From positions 248,001-312,000 of the forward strand of contig JANCYW010000009.1 in NCBI GenBank assembly GCA_026184775.1: 64,000 bases of DNA, read 5' to 3'. The notes beneath the pieces are model-generated. The model saw only the letters and a program-made list of their open reading frames with translations, was not told the origin of the DNA and searched no databases. Below, in pieces: positions 1 through 8,796 of the stretch. Each line of letters opens with the position of its first letter. Position 1 is the stretch's first letter. The stretch is from Cyanidium caldarium (taxonomy: Eukaryota > Rhodophyta > Bangiophyceae > Cyanidiales > Cyanidiaceae). The position numbers and the translations under genes were made by a program.

Positions 1-195
1 TGGCGCGCGCGAGGACGAGCGCATATTCCGATGTCGCGGGGATGATACGGCGTACTCTTCACAAGCTGGTCTATATACAGAGGCTAGGCAAAGAATGCAC
101 CTCCTCGATACACCTCTCATAGGTGCTTCACATCGGCATGTCCGCGCGCTGCCGATCGCCTGCCCGGGCAAGACCCGCTGACTCACCAACCTTCC

Positions 196-2661
196 TCAAC
201 ACATCACCCGCTCCTCTTCCTCCTCCTCCTCCTCCACTTCGTCCTCCTTTTTCGTGCGCCCACTCTCTTCGGAGCGGACGCTGGGCGGTCGAGTGCTGGA
301 GGTGCGCGAGTCGAGCGACGCGCGCCCACGCAATCGCGGACTGGCGTTGCGCAGGGCCGCTCGCCAGTTGGCCTCCGCACGAACGCCCGGTTGGACGTCG
401 CCATCGGGAGGCGTGCCGCCGGCGCGCGGCCTGGCATCTCCCGACCATGCCTGCGCTAACCATTCCTCCTCCTCCTCCTCGCCGGCAACACCGCTTAGCA
501 CGGCCGTCGGCGGCTCCACGTCCTCGATCACATCCAGCCGGCTCATCGACATTGTGGGCTTGTTGCCGCGAGCGCGACCGCCGGACCGAATCGGCACGTC
601 CTCCGGCGCCGGACTGTACGACGGTGAGCGACGGCCGCTGCCACTGCTACCCGCTGCCGCCGATGCCGACAGACCATACGAGTCGGCCGCCCAGAGCCAG
701 CTGGGCACGCGCAACAAGCGCCGCGTGCCACCGCCGATGCCGTCGCGTGCTGCTGACCCGGTCGCCGTCGCCCCGAGACGAGTCTCGCTCGCCTCCAGCA
801 TTCGTCGCCGGATGCGCTCGATACACCTGTCCAGGGTCGTCTCCAGCAGACAGTTGTGTCGTATCTCATCGAGCTTGTAAAAGGTGAGGCGCTCGCCCCG
901 CTGCACCGCCTGCAACAGCTCGCGGTGTGTCGGGTTGCGAAACAACTTGCGCAGATCCTCCCAATTCACGTCGCGCATGATGGTGACCGTGCCCTCGAAC
1001 GGCTGCGTCAGCACCGGGAACAGCGTGCGCGCCAGGCGCGGAATCAGTCCGAGCTCCTGCAGCTGCCAGTAACGCAGCTTCAGCTCCGCCTTGACGCATT
1101 TCGCCAGACGCGACTTCATCAGCGAGCTGCCGCGCGGTACAAAGTGCGGATTGGCCTGGCTCACGATGAAATGGTTCACGTTGAACATCTCGCCGATGCG
1201 CTGCAACGGCACATCCGCCTGCAGGCTGCCGTCCATCCAACGCACGCCCTCCGGGTGAAACGACACGATGTTGTCGTTCTCGTCCTTGGCGAATAGCTCC
1301 ACCGGCGCGAACACGATCGGCAACGCCGCCGACGCACATACCGCGCTCCACACCAACACGTTGGGCGCGGTGAGGTAATTGAGCAATACGGGCGGGCCGT
1401 ACTGCGGCGTCACCGTCACGTTGATGATGCGCTTGGTGCGTGCGTACGCCTCTTGAAACGTGAAATCGCCCAGGTTGCCGCGCATGCACGTCTGCAGGCG
1501 GCGCACGTCGAACAGCACGCCGCGCTTGGCCAGGCGGCGCAGCGCCCGGCGCCACGACAGGTGCGGGCCGAAGATCTCGAAGCAAAACGGCCGGCCGGTG
1601 AGCGGATTGGCCAGCGTGTCCAGACAGTGGCGCAGCTCGGCATCGGTGAAGATGCCGGCGAACGACACCACCACCGCTCCGGCACTGGCACCGGAGAGCA
1701 CCCGCGGCAGCAGCTGCTGCTCCAGCAGCGCCTTGAGCGCCCCGAAATGGCTCAGGCCCATGGTGCTGCCGCCCGACAGCAGCAACGCGGTGCGGCCGTA
1801 CGCATGTCGCACCTCGTTGAAGAAGGTGAGTTTCTGCGGCAGCGGCACGGCGCTATCGCGTTCGTCGGCGAGGTCGTCCAGCAGCCACGACACCACGTTG
1901 ATGAAATCCTCCACCTCCACCTTGGTGCCCACCCGCGAATGCCGATGCAGCTCCGGCCGCCCGATGCCGCAGAAATCGCGCGACAGACAGCCGCGCAGAC
2001 AGAACATGAGGCGCGGGATGTCGCCCTCGCGATACAGAGCCGCCAACTGCTCCAACCGCTGTAGCAAAGCGGCACGGTCGTAGAGGCGGCGGGCATCGCG
2101 TCGCGACGCCTTCCACACCGCGCCGCCTTCCAGCGCATCCAACGCGAGTGCCGCCTCGTAAAACGCGCCGTAAGTGTCGGCCTCGGCCAGCCGTCGCTCC
2201 AGTTCGCCCTGGCGCCGCTGCCGATAATAACGCGCCAGCGGTGCCCGCGCCAACGGCGACGCACCCGATATCAGCCGCAGCCGCAACGCCAACAGCAGTA
2301 TCAGCGCATCATACACCCGCAGCAGTAGCGCCACGAAATACGCTGCCCAGTCCCAAGCGGCGCCCGTGCACCGCCATAGCAGCGGCAGCTCGGCGTCGTC
2401 CAAGCCATCGCGCGCCTGTAGCGCCTCGGCCATTCCCGGCGACGCCGCCGCACCGACTTTACCCTCGCCGGACAACCATCGTTGCAGCGACGCCACTCGC
2501 GACCGCTCGTGCACATCCTCCGGGGAGTCGTGCCCTCCGACGCCCTTGCCACTGCCGTCCAGGGCGTGGAGGGCGCCTTCGCGGCCGTCCGCGCTCGTCA
2601 GCGTGACACTCTCCGTTGCGCGCCTCCCACGCCAGAATTTCACGCCACTCCACCACCTCAT
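196..2661 (-). CDS. Patatin-domain triacylglycerol lipase (SDP1/TGL-type)
   Basis: About 821 aa. The central region carries the patatin nucleophile site: a glycine-rich oxyanion segment (SGGSTMGLSHFGALKALL), then the G-x-S-x-G serine elbow as GASAG, and further on an Asp-Gly pair (WMDGSLQADVPLQRI) followed by NVNHFIVSQANPHFVPR, as in plant SDP1 and yeast Tgl3/4/5 lipid-droplet lipases. The family hydrolyses stored triacylglycerol at the lipid-droplet surface. The N-terminal third holds a hydrophobic stretch typical of the DUF3336 region that precedes patatin in these lipases. The C-terminus is low-complexity and ends in a run of glutamates. The open frame continues upstream to 3156, but that would run into the divergent GTPase gene; the ATG at 2661 (MRWWSGVKFW) is preferred. 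Family assignment is firm; the N-terminus is an inference. Confidence 0.88.
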   Translation of the reverse strand: MRWWSGVKFWRGRRATESVTLTSADGREGALHALDGSGKGVGGHDSPEDVHERSRVASLQRWLSGEGKVGAAASPGMAEALQARDGLDDAELPLLWRCTGAAWDWAAYFVALLLRVYDALILLLALRLRLISGASPLARAPLARYYRQRRQGELERRLAEADTYGAFYEAALALDALEGGAVWKASRRDARRLYDRAALLQRLEQLAALYREGDIPRLMFCLRGCLSRDFCGIGRPELHRHSRVGTKVEVEDFINVVSWLLDDLADERDSAVPLPQKLTFFNEVRHAYGRTALLLSGGSTMGLSHFGALKALLEQQLLPRVLSGASAGAVVVSFAGIFTDAELRHCLDTLANPLTGRPFCFEIFGPHLSWRRALRRLAKRGVLFDVRRLQTCMRGNLGDFTFQEAYARTKRIINVTVTPQYGPPVLLNYLTAPNVLVWSAVCASAALPIVFAPVELFAKDENDNIVSFHPEGVRWMDGSLQADVPLQRIGEMFNVNHFIVSQANPHFVPRGSSLMKSRLAKCVKAELKLRYWQLQELGLIPRLARTLFPVLTQPFEGTVTIMRDVNWEDLRKLFRNPTHRELLQAVQRGERLTFYKLDEIRHNCLLETTLDRCIERIRRRMLEASETRLGATATGSAARDGIGGGTRRLLRVPSWLWAADSYGLSASAAAGSSGSGRRSPSYSPAPEDVPIRSGGRARGNKPTMSMSRLDVIEDVEPPTAVLSGVAGEEEEEEWLAQAWSGDARPRAGGTPPDGDVQPGVRAEANWRAALRNASPRLRGRASLDSRTSSTRPPSVRSEESGRTKKEDEVEEEEEEEERVMC

Positions 2662-2917
2662 AGACTCTATGGAATGGGGCGCTGACTCACTTATGAGCAG
2701 CAATTCCAATGAAGGCTGCCTCTTCCGTCGCCATGAACGCCCGACGGGCAACGCCACCTGCCCAAAGGCGGCGCGCGAACGAACGAACGAACGAACGAAC
2801 GGAAGGCGTCGCGTGCGGTGCGCGAGACACCGGCTCTCCAGTCGGTCGGCATGCCCACCGACGAGAACATGGAAGGCGAGGGACGGCGACCTACCTCCTA
2901 GGACACCGTGAGGAGGT
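2662..2917. promoter_or_regulatory. Divergent intergenic promoter region with (GAAC)6 microsatellite
   Basis: This 256 bp gap separates the head-to-head lipase and Rab-like GTPase genes and must hold both promoters. It contains six perfect GAAC units at 2777-2800. No TATA box or other motif could be assigned with confidence. Confidence 0.5.
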
Positions 2918-4669
2918 ATGGGAGTCGAAACGGCTGTCGAGGAGGACAAGACGGTGGCGACGGTGGCGACGGTGCCGGTGAGGGTGCGGGTGCTGGTGCT
3001 GGGCGACGCTGGCGTGGGCAAGACACGTCTGTGCGCGACGCTGTGTGCCCGCCTGAGTCGGGCAACAGCCGTAGATGACCCGGTGATTCGCGGAGAGCGC
3101 GGCGCGTCTGGAGGCGATGTGGGCGTTGGATGGGGAGGGGGTGCGGTTCCGGGCACGAGGCCACGGGAGCCGGTTTCAAGGCGGGGGGACTCGGGCGGGA
3201 TGGCGGAGCACCGCGCTATGGGCTGGCGAGTGGCGGCGGCAACTTGTCAGTGGTTGTTGTGGATTCTGGTGCTACTGGTGCAGCGGCCGATGCAGGGGTT
3301 GTCGCGGGGCGCCCGTGCCATGCGGTTGCGCTGGCAGCGCCGACGGCGACAACGACACCGACAGCAGCGGCAACGGAGACGGCAACGAGAGCAGCAGCGG
3401 CAGACACCGTCACCCGGCGGGCACGACGGCATCGCACCGCTGGGTGCGGCACTGGAAACACCGTGGGCGGCGGAGCGCGGAGGCAGCATCATCGACGGCG
3501 GTGCGGAGGTACGGGCGCGGGAGCGTCGACCGGGCGAGGCGTCGGAGGTGGTGCGGCGCTCCCGGAGTTGGTCGGACGGCCGATCAACGGACGCGCTCGA
3601 GTCGGATACCGCGACGGACAGTGAAAGCGACCTCGAACACGGTAACGACGCGCCGGATATTCGGGATCGCGGTGGGCGCTCGCGTTCCCGCATCGTCTCC
3701 ACCATGCCTCGCCCGACGCACGGCTGCGTGCTGCACCTGTGCGCCCCGACGCAGGCCGTGCGCGGCAACACCGCGGTGGTGATCGAGTTTTACGATGTGG
3801 ACGGTCACGAGGCACACGCGCTGGCGTCGCAAGTGTTTCTGCGGCGTTGCAGCCCGGTCGACGCCATCCTCTTCGTGTACGACCTGACCTGGACGGAGAG
3901 TCGTGCCAGCATCGTGCAGCACTGGTTGCCAGCGTGCTGGGCACTGGTGAATCGCCTGGATTGGGGCGGCGACTGCGAGTCCGGTCGGGCCATTCACCGC
4001 GAACACTTTCACCAGTTTTGGCAATTTCGCGAGCAGCACCACCCCGACGGCGGCGAGAGCGCCTGGGGAGAGGCGAGCACCACTGCCGACCCGAGTGCCG
4101 ATGGCGGTGCTCGCATGCCGATGGGCAAATTTGTGGGCGGCTTTTGGCGGCGTGCGAGCGGCGTGGACATGCTCGAGCCATGGCCCCACCCGATGGAAGC
4201 GGCAGCCGGCGGACGATGTTATCGTCTGTGGCACCGCTGCTGCGGACGCTTATGCCATATCGTCGGCAAGCAGCTGCAGCTCATACGACAGTTGGTGTAC
4301 GAGTTTTTCTCTTTCGGCACGCTGGACCAGATCCGCGAACAGCGCCTGCTGACAGAACTGCGGCGTTCGCGCCGCCGACATCAGCCGTTATCAGCAGTCG
4401 GAGACATCGATGACGTTGTCGACCCCGATCCGCACGTGCCGGTGCTCATCTACATCGGCAGCAAGGCCGACCTCGCCGGACGTTCCGAGCGCCGGGCATC
4501 CGCCCGCCTAGCGCCACCCAGCCATCTAGCGCTGTTCGCCGAGTGTTCCTCCGAGACCCACAGCGGCCTCGGCAAGTTGGTGTACTGGGTCGAGCGCCTC
4601 ATCGAGCGCCGCTTGCAGCACGTCGAGAAGCTGTCCTCCAAGGGCACCGACGACGAGAGGTGCCGGTAA
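2918..4669 (+). CDS. Rab-like small GTPase (RABL3/LIP1-like) with a long internal insertion
   Basis: About 583 aa. A P-loop (GDAGVGKT, residues 29-36) starts a Ras-like fold, but the next recognisable element, the switch-II-like segment (FYDVDGHE, near residue 293), follows only after about 250 residues of low-complexity, Arg/Gln-rich sequence with one hydrophobic patch (WLLWILVLLV). Then come ILFVYDLTW (beta-4), and YIGSKADL near residue 512 as a variant of the NKxD guanine-specificity loop. The order, and the DVxGHE plus HDL/YDL-type signatures, are those of RABL3 and plant LIP1. A normal Rab is about 200 aa. The C-terminus (DDERCR) has no clear prenylation CaaX box. The role in this organism cannot be told from sequence; RABL3/LIP1 homologues act in signalling and clock or microtubule control. 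Confidence 0.65.
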   Translation: MGVETAVEEDKTVATVATVPVRVRVLVLGDAGVGKTRLCATLCARLSRATAVDDPVIRGERGASGGDVGVGWGGGAVPGTRPREPVSRRGDSGGMAEHRAMGWRVAAATCQWLLWILVLLVQRPMQGLSRGARAMRLRWQRRRRQRHRQQRQRRRQREQQRQTPSPGGHDGIAPLGAALETPWAAERGGSIIDGGAEVRARERRPGEASEVVRRSRSWSDGRSTDALESDTATDSESDLEHGNDAPDIRDRGGRSRSRIVSTMPRPTHGCVLHLCAPTQAVRGNTAVVIEFYDVDGHEAHALASQVFLRRCSPVDAILFVYDLTWTESRASIVQHWLPACWALVNRLDWGGDCESGRAIHREHFHQFWQFREQHHPDGGESAWGEASTTADPSADGGARMPMGKFVGGFWRRASGVDMLEPWPHPMEAAAGGRCYRLWHRCCGRLCHIVGKQLQLIRQLVYEFFSFGTLDQIREQRLLTELRRSRRRHQPLSAVGDIDDVVDPDPHVPVLIYIGSKADLAGRSERRASARLAPPSHLALFAECSSETHSGLGKLVYWVERLIERRLQHVEKLSSKGTDDERCR

Positions 4670-4998
4670 CAGACAGGACAGAGGAGGCACGTCTCTGAGG
4701 CTTTGTAAATTATCGCACGCGGTGGCCGTTCCCTCCGGGGATGCTTCTCACGTTCCCGGTTCGCCCTCGCGTTCTCACCCGACCACACGGAGGTGCCGCC
4801 GCGGAGAGACGCGCTCTCCGTTCGCGCCATGTCGCGTCGACCGCAGCGCGCGTTCCGGTCGAGTGCCCAGCGACCGTGGGTGGGAAGCGTGGAGCCGGTT
4901 CGTGTCCGGCGGACCGGGAATCGGGGAGAATGACCGGGGTGTGGCGACGCCTAATTCGTTTTCTCGTATTGGAGGAGGAGATCCGACGTCCTGCATGA
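4670..4998. other. Intergenic region between the GTPase and AFG1 genes
   Basis: These 329 bp hold the 3' end of the upstream gene and the promoter of AFG1. A 5-bp stem with a 7-nt TTCGTGT loop near 4890 resembles a tRNA T-arm, but no D-arm, anticodon arm or acceptor stem fits around it. Nothing else stands out. Confidence 0.4.
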
Positions 4999-6600
4999 AT
5001 GTGGCCAAGGCTTTCGTTGAGCGCCTGGAGGGGGAGAGGGATCCGGGCGGGTCGGGCGTCGGCGCTCCGGCTACCGCTTCGAACGGGCGGTCCGTCAGCG
5101 GGGGCGACTGCCTGGAGGCCGCGAGATATTTCCAGCTTTCACGCAACTTTAGGGACTCACTGTAGGAATGAGCTGTGGCACCGTGAGTTCGACTGCGGGG
5201 TCGCGTTCAGTGACTCGATCGCTCCGCTGCAGCGGTACTGCACCTCGTCGCCCGAACGCAAGCCAGCGCCCGACGTGTCGCCTCATAACGGACCGCTTTT
5301 ACGGGCTTACCGCAAAATGGTACGCGCGAACGGTCTTGAAGATGATCCGGCACAAGAGCAAGCAGTGCAGGTCATGCAGGCGTCTTTCCAGGAGATCGTC
5401 GCGTGGGAGGCGCGCGGACACACCGCGGCCGATCCGACGGCATCTGGCGTCCGGGGGGTATATTTATGGTCGGAGCGCCCGGGCACTGGCAAGACGGCAC
5501 TGATGGATTTTTTCTATGAGACACTGCCGGTGCCCGCCAAACAGCGTTGGCACTTTCACGCGTTCATGTTGGACATCCAGCGGCGACTGCATCAGCTGCG
5601 CGCCGCCGCCGCCGGTAGACGACCGCCGACGACCATCACGGCGCGCGACCCCGGTGCGGACCGTTGGTGGTCGCATTGGTGGAAGCAGTGGGCGCGGCAC
5701 TTGGGTCTGACGTCGGCCACCTCAGCGACGACCGGACCGCTGGAGGCGGTGGCGCAGGGTATCATCGCCGACGGCTGGGTGTTGTGTCTCGACGAACTGC
5801 AAGTCACCGACGTGGCCGACGCGATGGTGCTACGGCGTTTGTTCCGCTCGCTTATCGCGCGCGGGCTGGTGCTGGTGGCCACCTCGAACCGCCCGCCGGA
5901 AGCGCTCTACGCCAACGGTCTGCAGCGCGACCTGTTTATACCTTTCATTACACAGTTGCAGCGGGTGTGTCGGGTGCATCCATTGCTCTCACCGACGGAC
6001 TATCGGGTGCGGGCGCTGTTACGTGAGAGCGTCCACACCGATCGCCTGCCGCTCTACCTCTGTCCGGATGGCCCTGAGACGCAACGGCGCTTGGACCAGT
6101 GTTTCGCGCAGCTGACCGGCAGGGGCAGCGACGACCCCGCAGCGGCCACGCCCCGTTATGAACCGGTGTCGCTGCCCACCTTCGGCCGCATCTTGCGCGT
6201 ACCGCGAGCGATACCCGCGGCACAGGCGGCGCGCTTCTACTTTGACGAGCTGTGCGATCGGCCGCTGTCCGCGGCCGATTACCTGCTCATCGCGCAGCAT
6301 TTCCGGGTGGTGTTTGTGGAGCGCGTGCCGGTCGGCATCACCGACCGCAACATTGCGCGCCGCTGGATCACCCTCATCGACACGCTGTACGATCAACGGG
6401 TGACGCTGGTGTGCGCGGCGGCCGGTCCGCCCGAGACACTCTTCCGCCTGCCAGACCGCGCCAGCGACGAGGCGTTTGCCGCTCAGCGGTGCATCTCGCG
6501 GCTGTACGAGATGCAGACGGTGCACTACCTGTCGCGGCATATGATCGGCGTTCACGAGCGGGACGATCGGCGGAAAAACACACCCGTCCCAACGCCGTGA
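4999..6600 (+). CDS. AFG1: AFG1/LACE1-family mitochondrial AAA-type ATPase
   Basis: About 533 aa. Walker A (RPGTGKTALMDFF, near residue 160), Walker B with acidic pair (LCLDELQVTDVADA, near residue 260) and the sensor segment ATSNRPPEALYANGLQRDLF define the AFG1/ZapE family. Yeast Afg1 and human LACE1 act in the mitochondrial matrix on misassembled respiratory-chain subunits; ZapE is the bacterial counterpart. The N-terminus is rich in Arg and Ser/Ala with almost no acidic residues, consistent with a mitochondrial presequence, which supports the ATG at 4999. Ends 130 bp from the convergent malic enzyme gene. Complete and typical in length. Confidence 0.92.
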   Translation: MWPRLSLSAWRGRGIRAGRASALRLPLRTGGPSAGATAWRPRDISSFHATLGTHCRNELWHREFDCGVAFSDSIAPLQRYCTSSPERKPAPDVSPHNGPLLRAYRKMVRANGLEDDPAQEQAVQVMQASFQEIVAWEARGHTAADPTASGVRGVYLWSERPGTGKTALMDFFYETLPVPAKQRWHFHAFMLDIQRRLHQLRAAAAGRRPPTTITARDPGADRWWSHWWKQWARHLGLTSATSATTGPLEAVAQGIIADGWVLCLDELQVTDVADAMVLRRLFRSLIARGLVLVATSNRPPEALYANGLQRDLFIPFITQLQRVCRVHPLLSPTDYRVRALLRESVHTDRLPLYLCPDGPETQRRLDQCFAQLTGRGSDDPAAATPRYEPVSLPTFGRILRVPRAIPAAQAARFYFDELCDRPLSAADYLLIAQHFRVVFVERVPVGITDRNIARRWITLIDTLYDQRVTLVCAAAGPPETLFRLPDRASDEAFAAQRCISRLYEMQTVHYLSRHMIGVHERDDRRKNTPVPTP

Positions 6601-6730
6601 ACGCGGCGGCAGTCCATGTGGTGTATCGCTTTCGAGCGGATCGGTGGTTGCCTAGCGAACCGTCTTGGTCGATATGGGTACATTCCGCACGTCCACACTC
6701 TGCCTCCAACGGGTCCTCCTGTCACGCTCC

Positions 6731-8647
6731 TCATATTCCGTACACCGGGTCGTATTGCCATTGACACGCGTCCTCAAACGTGAACGTGCCTTTCGGTCCG
6801 CTGCCGCTCTTGGTGGCGTATCCAGCGCGGTGCGCCTCGTTGGCCACCGCCACGGCGATGCGGGCGCTCACCTCGCGGATTTTCTCCAGGGGCGGAAACA
6901 CGCGCCCGCTCTCCAGATCCTCCGCCTGCACCATCCCCGCCACGGCATTGGCCGCGTCCAGAAACATGGCGTCGGTGAAACACGTGGCGCCGGCCATCAC
7001 CACTCCGAAACCACAACCGGGAAAGCAGTACGAGTTGTTGGCCTGGCCGGGCAAGAAGCGCTGCTCTTCGGCGCCGCCCTCCGCGCGTATCACCACCGGG
7101 TCGAAGGGCGAGCCGGAGGCGAACACCGCGCGCGCGTCGGTAAACTCGTACGCCTCGCGCGCCGTGCACTCGCTCTTGGAGGTGGGGTTGGAGAGCGCGA
7201 ATACGATCGGGCGCTCCTGGTACGACGCCATGTAGCTGAGGATACTGTGGGTGAACGCTTTGGGGATGGTGCTGACGCCGATCAGGCCGGTCGGCCGCAG
7301 CATGCGCACCGCATCCTCCAGTTCGATGCGTCGCTGCGGCGTCGTCCGGGCGCCATCCGCGGCAGCCACATTGCCGTGGCCACCGTCGGCCGCGGTGCCG
7401 TGCTCCAGCAAGCGCTCCGCCGGCACCGCGTGCGCGTAGCGCGCTTTCTCGTCGGTGACCAGCGCGCGGCCGCGGTAGATCAACCCTTTCGAATCCACAA
7501 ACCAGCAACGCTCGCGAGCCTCCGCCTCATCAGCCGCCTCGCCGTGCTTGAGCATGTACGCCACGATGAGGTCGGCGATGCCCAGGCCCGCCGAGCCCGC
7601 CCCGTAAAACAGAAACCGATGCTGCCGCAGCTGCGACGGCACCCGCGGCATGCGCAGCGCCCCCAACAGACCGGCCAGCGCCACCGCCGCCGTGCCCTGG
7701 ATGTCGTCGTTGAACGAACACTGTACGTGGCGGAAGCGCTGCAGCAGACGGAAGGCGTTGGCGTTGGCAAAGTCCTCCCACTGAATCAGACACTTTTCGC
7801 CCCACTTGTCCTTCACTGCCAGCACAAACTCCTCCACAAACGCGTCGTACTCCTCGCCGCGCACGCGCCGCTGCAGCAGCCCCGGGTAGAGCGGGTCGTC
7901 CAGCATCTCGAAGTTCTCGGTGCCGACGTCCAGCATCACCGGCAGCGTCTTCTCCGGCATGATGCCACCACACGCCACATACAGCAACAGCTTGCCGATG
8001 GGTATACCCATGCCAGACGCACCCAGATCACCCAGGCCGAGGATGCGTTCGCCGTCGGTGGCCACGATGACGCTCACGTCCGCCTCCGGCCAGTTGTCCA
8101 GCAGCTGCCGCACGCGACCCCGATCCGCATAGGAGATGAACAGGCCGCGCGGTGTCTTGAAGATGTGCCCAAAACGCTGACACGCCTCGCCCACCGTGGG
8201 CGTGTACACGTACGGCATCAGCTCGGTGACGTTGTCGATCAGAACCCGGAAGAAGAGCGCCTCGTTCCGCTGCAACAACGATATCAACTGTACATACCGA
8301 TCCAAATCCGTCGCACACCTCCTCAAGTTCTCCATAATGCGCATCTTCTGTGCCTCCATATCCAACACGCGCGCCGGCAACAGCCCCCGCAGTCCCAGCC
8401 GCTCGCGCTCCTCCTCCGTAAAGGCCATGCCGCGGTTCAGCCGCGGGTTGCGCAGCAACTCCACCCCGCGCAACCGAGTCTGCTCCCAAATCGGTGCGCG
8501 CTGCTTGGCACTGCTCATGGCGAACTGTCCGATACGTCGCGGCGCGTTGCGGGTCGGTCCGAAAGCGGTGACCAGGCGTTTCCACGGCGGCGCCAGACGG
8601 CCACCGAAGCGCATGAGCGCACCGCGGACGAGCGGCAATGCGCGCAT
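6731..8647 (-). CDS. Malic enzyme (oxidative decarboxylating malate dehydrogenase)
   Basis: About 638 aa. The signature YTPTVGEACQRFGHIF and the following FISYADRG, the malate-site region (GERILGLGDLGASGMGIPIGK), the dinucleotide fold FLFYGAGSAGLGIAD and the NPTSKSECTAREAYEFT segment are all intact. The enzyme converts malate to pyruvate and CO2 while reducing NAD(P)+. The first 45 or so residues (MRALPLVRGALMRFGGRL...) are Arg-rich and look like an organelle presequence; an internal ATG just before SSAKQ would give a cytosolic form. NADP versus NAD preference cannot be decided safely from the sequence. Confidence 0.95.
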   Translation of the reverse strand: MRALPLVRGALMRFGGRLAPPWKRLVTAFGPTRNAPRRIGQFAMSSAKQRAPIWEQTRLRGVELLRNPRLNRGMAFTEEERERLGLRGLLPARVLDMEAQKMRIMENLRRCATDLDRYVQLISLLQRNEALFFRVLIDNVTELMPYVYTPTVGEACQRFGHIFKTPRGLFISYADRGRVRQLLDNWPEADVSVIVATDGERILGLGDLGASGMGIPIGKLLLYVACGGIMPEKTLPVMLDVGTENFEMLDDPLYPGLLQRRVRGEEYDAFVEEFVLAVKDKWGEKCLIQWEDFANANAFRLLQRFRHVQCSFNDDIQGTAAVALAGLLGALRMPRVPSQLRQHRFLFYGAGSAGLGIADLIVAYMLKHGEAADEAEARERCWFVDSKGLIYRGRALVTDEKARYAHAVPAERLLEHGTAADGGHGNVAAADGARTTPQRRIELEDAVRMLRPTGLIGVSTIPKAFTHSILSYMASYQERPIVFALSNPTSKSECTAREAYEFTDARAVFASGSPFDPVVIRAEGGAEEQRFLPGQANNSYCFPGCGFGVVMAGATCFTDAMFLDAANAVAGMVQAEDLESGRVFPPLEKIREVSARIAVAVANEAHRAGYATKSGSGPKGTFTFEDACQWQYDPVYGI

Positions 8648-8796
8648 GAATGCAGGAACGCGCTTTCGACGCTGCGGCGGGGCGCAATGCGCGGGCCGCG
8701 GAGACGGTTCTGGGCGGCGTGGAGGTGTGTGGTGTGGCGATGGAGGGGCAAAGGGAGAGTGGAGAGAGGTGATGACAGAATGGGAATGGGTTCAGG

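Noticed and set aside
3247-4234. Several long open frames antisense or out of frame to the Rab-like GTPase
   Set aside because: GC-rich third positions keep shadow frames open; they show Arg/Ala/Pro-rich composition and no recognisable domain.
4887-4903. T-arm-like stem GCCGG-TTCGTGT-CCGGC
   Set aside because: The conserved A58 is replaced and no matching acceptor, D or anticodon stems can be placed upstream, in normal or permuted order.
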